Source: Georgenia thermotolerans
Lineage (GTDB): Bacteria; Actinomycetota; Actinomycetes; Actinomycetales; Actinomycetaceae
NCBI RefSeq assembly: GCF_009193185.1
Contig: NZ_VUKF01000039.1
Coordinates: 1 to 47,322, forward strand
Length of the DNA: 47,322 bases
Direction of reading: 5' to 3'
Numbering within the stretch: position 1 is the stretch's first letter; each line of letters starts with the position of its first letter. Made by a program: the position numbers and the translations under genes. This document shows, piece by piece, positions 8,761-15,571 of the stretch. The notes beneath the pieces were generated by a model, which made no database searches, was not told the DNA's origin, and was given only the letters and a program-made list of their open reading frames with translations.

Positions 8761-9623
8761 GCGCCACCCCCATCACCCCGGCCCTGCTGCGGGAGTGGCC
8801 GCTGCCCGAGCCGCGGGGCAGCAAGTACGGCCGCGGGCAGGTCCTCGTGGCGGGCGGCGCCCGGGCCACCCCCGGGGCGGTGCTCCTCGCCGGGGAGGCG
8901 GCCCTGCGGGTCGGCGCCGGCCGGCTCACCCTGGCGGTGGCGCGGTCGGTCGCCGGCTCCCTGGCGGTGGCGGTGCCCGAGGCCGGGGTCCGGGGCCTGG
9001 CGGAGGACGACGCCGGGGACGTCCGGGGGAGCGACGCGGCGGCCCTGGCCCCCGACCTCGAACGCGCCGACGCCGTCCTCGTCGGCCCCGGGCTGGGCGA
9101 GCCGGACGGCACCGGCGCGCTGGTGCGGGGCCTGGTGCCCCGCCTGCCCGACGGGGTCCCGGTGGTCCTCGACGCCTTCGCGCTCGGCGTGCTGCCCGGC
9201 CTGGACGACGCGCGGACGGCCCTGGCCGGACGGCTGGTGCTCACCCCGAACCTGGCCGAGATGGCCCGGCTCCTCGACGTCGCCGACGTCGAGGAGCCCG
9301 ACGCCACCGAGGCGGCCCAGGAGGTCGCCCGCCGCTACGGCGCCGTGGTGACCAGCCACGGCCTGGTCACGGACGGGTCCGCGACGTGGCAGGTGACCAC
9401 CGGGCACACCGGGCTGGGCACCTCGGGCAGCGGCGACGTCCTCGCCGGGGCGCTGACCGGGCTGCTCGCGCGCGGCGCGGACCGCACCCAGGCGGCGGTG
9501 TGGGCCACGCACCTGCACGCCAGCGCGGGCGACTCCCTCACGGCCAGCGTGGGCAAGGTCGGCTTCCTCGCCCGCGAGCTCGTCCCTGAGCTGCCCCGGC
9601 TGCTGCACGAGCTGACCGTGTGA
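8757..9623 (+). CDS. nnrD: ADP-dependent NAD(P)H-hydrate dehydratase (NnrD-type)
   Basis: Repair enzyme that dehydrates hydrated NAD(P)H using ADP or ATP; ribokinase-like fold, 288 aa. Visible motifs: KYGRGQVLVAGGARATPGA near the N-terminus, GPGLGEPDGTGALV, the LTPNLAEMARLL segment (the HPGE-like position), and the catalytic GTSGSGDVLAGALTGLLARG near the C-terminus. The epimerase domain (NnrE) fused in some homologues is absent. GTG 8757 overlaps the stop of the phosphatase gene. Confidence 0.9.
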   Translation: MSATPITPALLREWPLPEPRGSKYGRGQVLVAGGARATPGAVLLAGEAALRVGAGRLTLAVARSVAGSLAVAVPEAGVRGLAEDDAGDVRGSDAAALAPDLERADAVLVGPGLGEPDGTGALVRGLVPRLPDGVPVVLDAFALGVLPGLDDARTALAGRLVLTPNLAEMARLLDVADVEEPDATEAAQEVARRYGAVVTSHGLVTDGSATWQVTTGHTGLGTSGSGDVLAGALTGLLARGADRTQAAVWATHLHASAGDSLTASVGKVGFLARELVPELPRLLHELTV

Positions 9624-9630
9624 GCCTGCC

Positions 9631-9636
9631 TACTCT
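9631..9636 (+). promoter_or_regulatory. -10 element TACTCT, leaderless-type, methyltransferase gene
   Basis: TACTCT ends six bases before the ATG at 9643; it lies in the 19-base gap after the nnrD stop. Confidence 0.5.
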
Positions 9637-9642
9637 CGTCCC

Positions 9643-11229
9643 ATGAGCACCCGGACGAGCCCCGCCCCACCCGCCGGCACCGCGGCGCAGGTGGCCGCCC
9701 TGCGCGACGACCTCGCCGCGGCGGGGTTCACCGTCGACGGCGTCGCCGCGCTGCTGGGGGACGTCGCCGGCGCCGCGCTGCACCGCGAGCAGCGCGTCCC
9801 GGCGCTGCGCCTGGCCCGGGCGGCCGACGATCCGGTGGCCACGCTCGTGCGGCTGTTCATGCTCGGCGACGAGGTCACCGCCGCCGACGTGTCCGCCGCC
9901 CTGCCCGGGCCGGGAGCCGCCGGCGCGCAGGCCCTCGGCCTGGTCGCGGCCGCCGGCGCGGCACCGGAGGACCCCGTGCGGGCGCTGGTGGACCTGCGCC
10001 CGTACGGCGCCACCGACGCCGCCGGCACGGCCCGCTGGTGGGTCGCCTCCGACCTCGGCGAGGTCGAGACGGGCGCCCCGCTGACCGCCGACCACGTCCT
10101 GGGCATCGGCGGGGCGTCCCTCACCCTGGCCCAGCTCACCGTGCGCGACGCCCGCCCCCGCGTCCTCGACCTCGGCACCGGCTGCGGGATCCAGGCCCTG
10201 CACGCCGCCCGGCACAGCGAGCACGTGGTCGCCACCGACGTCTCCGCCCGTGCCCTGGGCTTCGCCGCGTTCAACGCCGCGCTCGCCGGGACGACCTTCG
10301 ACCTGCGCCGCGGCTCCCTGCTCGAGCCGGTCGCCGGGGAGGCCTTCGACCTGGTGGTGTCCAACCCGCCCTTCGTCATCACCCCGGCCGCCGCCTACGA
10401 CGCCGGCCTGCCGCTCATGGAGTACCGCGACGCCGGGCGCGGCGGGGACCTGCTGGTGCGCGACCTCGTCACCGGCGTCGGCGCGCACCTGGCCCCCGGC
10501 GGGGTCGCCCAGCTGCTGGGCAACTGGGAGCACCACGCCGGGCAGCCGTGGCCCGAGCGGGTCCGCGGCTGGCTGGCGGCCTCCGGCCTGGACGGCTGGG
10601 TGGTCCAGCGCGAGGTGCAGGACCCGGCCGAGTACGCCGAGCTGTGGCTGCGCGACGGCGGGCTGCGCCCCGAGCTCGACCGGGCCGCCTACGAGGCGGC
10701 GTACGCCGCCTGGCTCGGCGACTTCGAGGCGCGCGGCGTCGAGGGGATCGGCTTCGGCTACGTCGTCCTGCACCGCCCGGCCGCCTCCCGGACCCCCTGG
10801 CACCGGGTCGAGGAGGTCAGCGGGCCGGTGCAGGGGCCGCTCGGCCGGCACGTCGCCGAGGTGCTCGCCGCCCGCGCCTGGCTCGCCGACCTCGGGGCGG
10901 ACGAGGCCGGGGGGCCGACGGGCCTCGCGGCGCTGGCCCGGCAGCGGCTCGTCGTCGGGCCCGACGTCACCGAGGAGCGCTACCTCGCCCCGGGCGCGGC
11001 CGACCCGCAGGTGCTGCAGCTGCGCCAGGGCGGCGGGCTCGGCCGGGTCGTGCGCCCCGGGACCGTGGTGGCCGGGGCGGTGGGCGCCTGCGACGGCGAG
11101 CTCACCCTGGGGCAGATCGTCGCCGGGCTCGCCGCGCTGCTCGAGGTGCCCGCCGACGAGGTGGCCGCCGAGGTGCTCCCGGCCGCCCGGGAGCTCGTGC
11201 TCGACGGGTTCCTGCGCCCGGCGGCGTGA
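9643..11229 (+). CDS. Class I SAM-dependent methyltransferase, HemK/N5-glutamine-like
   Basis: 528-aa protein with a central Rossmann methyltransferase domain. Motif I is VLDLGTGCGIQALHAARH (about residues 174-191), followed by VVATDVSARAL and the catalytic-type SNPPFVIT motif (about 244-251), which in HemK/RsmC/TrmN6-like enzymes accepts an amino-N group. The N-terminal 150 residues and the C-terminal 200 residues form extra domains common to actinobacterial proteins of this type. The substrate (protein Gln, rRNA or tRNA) cannot be decided from sequence. The ATG at 9643 sits six bases after a -10-like TACTCT, so it may be translated leaderless. Confidence 0.82.
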   Translation: MSTRTSPAPPAGTAAQVAALRDDLAAAGFTVDGVAALLGDVAGAALHREQRVPALRLARAADDPVATLVRLFMLGDEVTAADVSAALPGPGAAGAQALGLVAAAGAAPEDPVRALVDLRPYGATDAAGTARWWVASDLGEVETGAPLTADHVLGIGGASLTLAQLTVRDARPRVLDLGTGCGIQALHAARHSEHVVATDVSARALGFAAFNAALAGTTFDLRRGSLLEPVAGEAFDLVVSNPPFVITPAAAYDAGLPLMEYRDAGRGGDLLVRDLVTGVGAHLAPGGVAQLLGNWEHHAGQPWPERVRGWLAASGLDGWVVQREVQDPAEYAELWLRDGGLRPELDRAAYEAAYAAWLGDFEARGVEGIGFGYVVLHRPAASRTPWHRVEEVSGPVQGPLGRHVAEVLAARAWLADLGADEAGGPTGLAALARQRLVVGPDVTEERYLAPGAADPQVLQLRQGGGLGRVVRPGTVVAGAVGACDGELTLGQIVAGLAALLEVPADEVAAEVLPAARELVLDGFLRPAA

Positions 11230-11312
11230 GCGCCGTCCCTCCCAGCCCCGTCCCAGCCTCGCGCGGCACGGTGGGTCCCGTGGCCGGGACCCCGGCCGGA
11301 GAAGGGGACACG

Positions 11313-11627
11313 ATGCTCGACACCGCGACGCAGGCGGACAGCTGGCTCACCGCGACGCTGCGCCCGGCCGGGATCATCGACCGCGACGACACCGACCGGC
11401 TGCGCGACGTGCTGGACGCGCTGGCCGCGTCGGCCTCCCTCGTGGTGGTCGACCTGGAGGCCGCCGCCCTGCGCAGCCCCGCCGCCGCGGCGGTGATCGA
11501 CGACGCCGCGCACGGCCTGGAGCGCCGCGGCGGCTGCCTGCTGTGCGTGCGGGCGGACGACGGCGCCCGGCGCGCGCTGGCCTCGGCCGGCGGGCACGCC
11601 GTCGTGCTCGACGACGCCGCCGCCTGA
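11313..11627 (+). CDS. STAS-like small protein
   Basis: 104-aa protein with a STAS-like pattern: LRPAGIIDRDDTDRLRDVLDAL, then the hydrophobic strand LVVVDLEAAAL followed by RSPAAAAVIDD at the place where DSTG usually stands. The usual phospho-acceptor motif is replaced by RSPAA, with a Ser still present. Start ATG 11313 with GAAGGGG at 11301-11307; the frame is open further upstream to 11226 (ATG overlapping the methyltransferase stop) and a longer form is possible, but the extra 29 residues look non-coding. Function unknown; partner-switching regulation is an inference from the fold. Confidence 0.65.
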   Translation: MLDTATQADSWLTATLRPAGIIDRDDTDRLRDVLDALAASASLVVVDLEAAALRSPAAAAVIDDAAHGLERRGGCLLCVRADDGARRALASAGGHAVVLDDAAA

Positions 11628-11646
11628 CCACCCGGGCGCCGGGTGG
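11628..11646 (+). terminator. Hairpin after STAS-like gene
   Basis: Perfect 8-bp stem CCACCCGG/CCGGGTGG with a GCG loop, starting directly after the TGA. No U-tract follows, as is usual in very GC-rich genomes. Confidence 0.5.
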
Positions 11647-11731
11647 CGCGGCGCGGGGCACCGGAGTCGCGCGGCGGGCGCCGTCGCAGGTCCGGGATGC
11701 GGCCGGTGCGGGCCGCCTTCACGATGGGCCC

Positions 11732-12583
11732 ATGGCCAACGACCAGATCCCCGCCCAGCAGCAGCAGTGGCCCGGCACCACCCGGGAGATGACGCCCGCC
11801 CCGGACCACGGCGAGACCAGCTACACCGGCCGTGACCGCCTCGTCGGCAAGAAGGCGCTGATCACCGGCGGCGACTCCGGCATCGGTCGCGCCACCGCCA
11901 TCGCCTTCGCCAAGGAGGGCGCCGACGTCGCCATCGTCTACCTGCCCGAGGAGCAGGCCGACGCCGAGGAGACCCAGAAGCAGGTCGAGGCAGCCGGCCG
12001 CACGTGCGTGCTCGTGCCCGCCGACCTGCGCACGCAGGAGGCCGCCGAGCAGGCCGTGCGCCAGGCGGTCGAGGGCCTCGGCGGGCTGGACACGGTGGTG
12101 AGCAACGCCGGCTTCCAGATGGCCCACCAGTCCCTGGAGGACTTCCCCGACGGGCAGATCGAGCGCACCTTCTCCACCAACGTCTTCGCGACCTTCTGGG
12201 TGGCCAAGGCCGCCGTGCCCCACCTCGAGCCCGGCTCGACGATCACCATCACCACCTCGATCCAGGCCTTCCAGCCCTCCCAGCCGCTGCTGGACTACGC
12301 CGCGACCAAGGCGGCGCTCAACAACCTCACCGTCAACCTCGCCGCGGAGCTGGGCCCGCAGGGCATCCGCGTCAACGCCGTCGCCCCGGGCCCGATCTGG
12401 ACGCCGCTGATCCCGACCACCTTCCCCGGGGAGAAGGTCGAGGGCTTCGGCTCGGACACCCCGCTCGGCCGGCCCGGGCAGCCCGTCGAGGTCGCCACCG
12501 CCTTCGTGTACCTGGCCGGCGACGAGGCGAGCTACGTCTCGGGCACCGTGCTGGGGGTCACCGGCGGCAAGCCGGTCTTCTGA
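11732..12583 (+). CDS. SDR family oxidoreductase (YghA / general-stress type)
   Basis: Short-chain dehydrogenase with the long N-terminal extension (residues 1-45) seen in YghA-like and GSP39-like enzymes, 283 aa. The cofactor loop is ALITGGDSGIGRATAIAF (about 50-67), VVSNAGFQ gives the NAG motif, and the catalytic residues are Ser in TITTSIQAF and Tyr/Lys in LLDYAATKAAL. The C-terminal VAPGPIWTPLIPTTF substrate region is typical. Homologues are NAD(P)-dependent and often stress-induced; the substrate is unknown. The ATG at 11732 lies six bases after a poorer -10-like CACGAT. Confidence 0.88.
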   Translation: MANDQIPAQQQQWPGTTREMTPAPDHGETSYTGRDRLVGKKALITGGDSGIGRATAIAFAKEGADVAIVYLPEEQADAEETQKQVEAAGRTCVLVPADLRTQEAAEQAVRQAVEGLGGLDTVVSNAGFQMAHQSLEDFPDGQIERTFSTNVFATFWVAKAAVPHLEPGSTITITTSIQAFQPSQPLLDYAATKAALNNLTVNLAAELGPQGIRVNAVAPGPIWTPLIPTTFPGEKVEGFGSDTPLGRPGQPVEVATAFVYLAGDEASYVSGTVLGVTGGKPVF

Positions 12584-12599
12584 GGACGGCGGTGGCGCG

Positions 12600-13301
12600 A
12601 TGACCGGGCGCGGTCCGGACCACCGGGTGCCGCGCGCCCTGAGCCTGCAGCGGTGGTCCGACCTGACCTTCCTGCACTGGGCGCTGCCGGTCTCCGCGGT
12701 GGCCGAGCAGCTGCCGCCGGGGCTGGAGGTCGACACCTTCGACGGGCGCGCCTGGGTCGGGCTGACCCCGCTGGTCATGCGCGACGTGCGGGCGCCCTAC
12801 GTGCCCGCGCTCCCGCACCTGTCGGACTACGTCGAGGTCAACCTGCGCACCTACGTCCGCGGCCCGGACGGCACCGGTGGCATCTGGTTCTTCTCCCTCG
12901 AGTGCGCCCGGCTGCCCGTCGTCCTCGCGCTGCGCGCCCTGTCCCTGCCCTACCAGTGGGCCCGGGCGGAGGTGGCCACCGGCCCGGCCCGCATCGCCTA
13001 CCGCACCCGCCGGTACGGCACCGGCCTGGGGATGCGCGCCGCGGTCCGGGTGGGGGAGCCGGTCGAGACGGACCCGCTCGCCGTCTTCCTCACCGCCCGG
13101 TGGTGGGCCTACACCCTGTGGGGGCAGCGGCTGTGGCGCGTGCCGGTCGAGCACGAGCCGTGGCCGCTGCGCCGGGCGACCGCGCGCGTGGCCGCCGGCG
13201 ACCTGTTCCACGCCGCCGGGCTGCCCGCCCCCTGGGTCGAGCCACTCGTCCACTTCAGCCCCGGCGTCCACGTGCGGGTCGGGGCACCGCAGCCGGCATG
13301 A
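12600..13301 (+). CDS. YqjF family protein (DUF2071)
   Basis: 233-aa protein of the YqjF/DUF2071 family. Diagnostic stretches are WSDLTFLHWALPVSAVAEQL near the N-terminus, DGRAWVGLTPLVMRDVR, and VNLRTYVRGPDGTGGIWFFS. The biochemical function is not known. It begins 16 bases after the SDR stop and its own TGA overlaps the ATG of the FUSC-type gene, so these genes probably share a transcript. Confidence 0.85.
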   Translation: MTGRGPDHRVPRALSLQRWSDLTFLHWALPVSAVAEQLPPGLEVDTFDGRAWVGLTPLVMRDVRAPYVPALPHLSDYVEVNLRTYVRGPDGTGGIWFFSLECARLPVVLALRALSLPYQWARAEVATGPARIAYRTRRYGTGLGMRAAVRVGEPVETDPLAVFLTARWWAYTLWGQRLWRVPVEHEPWPLRRATARVAAGDLFHAAGLPAPWVEPLVHFSPGVHVRVGAPQPA

Positions 13302-14509
13302 GGGGCGGCCGTTCCGACCGGGCCGACCAGCGCGCGCGGCAGGACCACGTGGCCCGCCTCGCCCGGGCGGCCCACCAGGCGCAGGCGGAGCGTCAGGCCC
13401 GAGCGGCCCGGCAGGCCCGGGCGGCCCGCGAGACCTGGCGGGCGCGCCGCCCGGGCTGGGTCCGGCGCACCTGGGCGCGCCACCCCCGCCTGGCGATGGC
13501 CGCGCGGGCCGCCGTCGCGACCGCCCTCGCCTGGATGGCCGCCCACGCGGTGCCCGGCCCGGCCGCCGACTACCCGTACTACGCCCCGCTCGGCGCCGTC
13601 ATCGCCACCACGTTCACCCTCGTGGGGTCGGTGCGCGAGTCCGTCCAGGCGGTCGGGAGCATCGCCCTGGGCGCCGCCGTCGCGTACGTGGTGGGGGCTC
13701 TGGTGCCGGGCACCGGCGCCCCGGCGGTGGCCGTCGTCGTCGCGCTCGGCGTGCTGATCGCCGGCTGGCGGCGCCTCGGGGCGATGGCCTCGTGGGTGCC
13801 CACTGCGGCCCTGTTCACCCTCGTCATCGGCGGCCCGGACCCCACTGGGTTCATCGGCGCCTACACGGGGCTGACCCTGCTGGGGGCGCTGATCGGCGTC
13901 GGCGTCAACCTCGTCCTCCCGCCGCTGCCGCTCGCCCCCGCCCAGCTGGCGATGGAGCGCGTGCGCGGCCTGATCGTCGAGCAGCTGCGCGATCTCGCCG
14001 ACGGCCTCGACCGCGACGAGCCGCCGGAGGCGGCGGAGTGGGCCCAGCGCCGGCGGGACCTGGCGCCGGCGCTGCGGGAGATGCACGACGTCGTCGCCGA
14101 CGCCGCCGCGGCCCGCCGGTGGAACCGGCGCAGCCGCCGCTACGACGCGGCCACCGCCCGGCAGGACCGCATGGCCGCGGCGCTGCAGCGCACGGCGCTG
14201 GTGGTCGAGGACCTCACCGGGACCGTCACCGAGGCCGAGCGGGCCGACCTGGAGGACGTCGCGCTGGGCCCGCGGCTGCGCCCGCACGCGGCGCGCACGC
14301 TGCGCACCCTCGCGGACGTGCTCGTGCACGTCGAGGGCACCGCCGAGCACCCCGAGGCCGTCGCGGAGGCCCGGCGGGCCCTGGAGGGCTTCGCCGCGGA
14401 GGTCACGCACGGCCCCGCGGCCGGCCACCTCGTCGCCGCCAGCGTCGTGGTCGCCCTGCGCCGGTGCCTCGTGGCCGCCACCGACCCGCCGGTGGCACCG
14501 GCCGGCTGA
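13298..14509 (+). CDS. FUSC/aromatic acid exporter-like membrane protein
   Basis: 403-aa protein with three parts. Residues 1-55 are a basic Ala/Arg/Gln-rich segment with short internal repeats (ARQARAARQARAARE), probably helical and cytoplasmic. Residues about 68-210 hold some six hydrophobic segments (for example AVVVALGVLIAGW, LGALIGVGVNLVLPPLPLAP). The C-terminal 200 residues are soluble and helical with many Arg/Glu. This matches FUSC/ArAE exporters, although half-size compared with full proteobacterial members. The transported compound is unknown. ATG 13298 overlaps the YqjF stop. Confidence 0.75.
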   Translation: MRGGRSDRADQRARQDHVARLARAAHQAQAERQARAARQARAARETWRARRPGWVRRTWARHPRLAMAARAAVATALAWMAAHAVPGPAADYPYYAPLGAVIATTFTLVGSVRESVQAVGSIALGAAVAYVVGALVPGTGAPAVAVVVALGVLIAGWRRLGAMASWVPTAALFTLVIGGPDPTGFIGAYTGLTLLGALIGVGVNLVLPPLPLAPAQLAMERVRGLIVEQLRDLADGLDRDEPPEAAEWAQRRRDLAPALREMHDVVADAAAARRWNRRSRRYDAATARQDRMAAALQRTALVVEDLTGTVTEAERADLEDVALGPRLRPHAARTLRTLADVLVHVEGTAEHPEAVAEARRALEGFAAEVTHGPAAGHLVAASVVVALRRCLVAATDPPVAPAG

Positions 14510-14553
14510 GCGCCGACGGTGTCGCCGACCGGAACGGACGCCCCGCGGGCGGT

Positions 14554-14559
14554 TACCGT
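14554..14559 (+). promoter_or_regulatory. -10 element TACCGT, leaderless-type, PAP2 gene
   Basis: TACCGT ends six bases before the GTG at 14566 in the 56-base gap after the FUSC-type gene. Confidence 0.55.
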
Positions 14560-14565
14560 GTCGCG

Positions 14566-15417
14566 GTGACCCAGACGCTTCCTCGCCAGACGCGCCGCGT
14601 CGACCGCCGGCTCGTGGCCGTCGCCCTCGCCGTGCTCGCGGCCGCCGCCGTCGTCGCGGTGTGGTGGTTCTTCGTCACTACGCCCGCCGGCCAGCACGTC
14701 GACGAGGTCGCCTACACCGGCTCACGCATCGGCCGCAGCCGGCTGTCGGAGGTCACCCAGTCGATCCTCGACGTCGTCTCCGTCCCCTTCCTCGTGCTCG
14801 TCATCCTCGTCACGGCGGTGATCGCGGCGCTGCGGCGCCAGTGGCGCCTCGCCGTCGGGGTCGGGGCGATGGTGGCGGGGATGAACCTCACCACCCAGCT
14901 GCTCAAGTACCAGCTATTCACCCGCCCCGACCTGGGCTACACCGACGGGTACCAGGAGAACACCCTGCCCAGCGGGCACACCACGGTGGCGGGGTCGGTG
15001 GCCGCCGCCGCGCTGCTCGTCGCGCCGCGGCGCTCGCGGTGGTTCGTCGCGCTCCTGGGCGCCGCCTACACCGGCGGGACCGGCATCGCCACCATGGCCA
15101 ACGGCTGGCACCGGGCCTCCGACGTCGTCGCCGCCGTGCTCGTCGTCGCCGCCTGGGCCCTGCTCGCCCAGGCGGTGGCCGGGCCGGTCGAGCCGCTCGG
15201 GCCCGTCGGCGCCGTCGCCGGGCTGCTCGGCGTGGCCGGCGGGCTGGGCGCGGGCGTGGCCGCCGCGGCGATGCTGCTCACCCGCGGGGCCGACGTCGCC
15301 GACCCCTCCCGGTCTCAGATGCTCATCGCCTATGGTGGGGCGAGCGTGGGCGTGCTGGCGGTCGTCTGCCTCGCCACCTGCGCCGTGCTGCTCGTGGGCA
15401 CCCGGCCGCGCCGTTGA
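14566..15417 (+). CDS. PAP2 family membrane phosphatase
   Basis: 283-aa integral membrane acid phosphatase. The three phosphatase motifs are visible: KYQLFTRPD (K-X6-RP), LPSGHTTVAGS (PSGH) and ANGWHRASDVVAA (His and Asp of motif 3). At least six hydrophobic segments surround them. Such enzymes dephosphorylate lipid or prenyl phosphates at the outer membrane face; the substrate here is not known. GTG 14566 is chosen because a -10-like TACCGT ends six bases before it. Confidence 0.87.
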   Translation: MTQTLPRQTRRVDRRLVAVALAVLAAAAVVAVWWFFVTTPAGQHVDEVAYTGSRIGRSRLSEVTQSILDVVSVPFLVLVILVTAVIAALRRQWRLAVGVGAMVAGMNLTTQLLKYQLFTRPDLGYTDGYQENTLPSGHTTVAGSVAAAALLVAPRRSRWFVALLGAAYTGGTGIATMANGWHRASDVVAAVLVVAAWALLAQAVAGPVEPLGPVGAVAGLLGVAGGLGAGVAAAAMLLTRGADVADPSRSQMLIAYGGASVGVLAVVCLATCAVLLVGTRPRR

Positions 15418-15571
15418 GGCTCGCGGCCAGAGCGGGCCGTCCTCCCGGTCGTCTCCGTCCACACCGCCGACACGGGTCCACGCCGCACCTGTCGGGGCGA
15501 CGTTGTACCGTCGCCACGAAACCCCGGGGCCGGACGGCCGTCCGACCCCCACCGAAGTGAGGTATGTCCGC

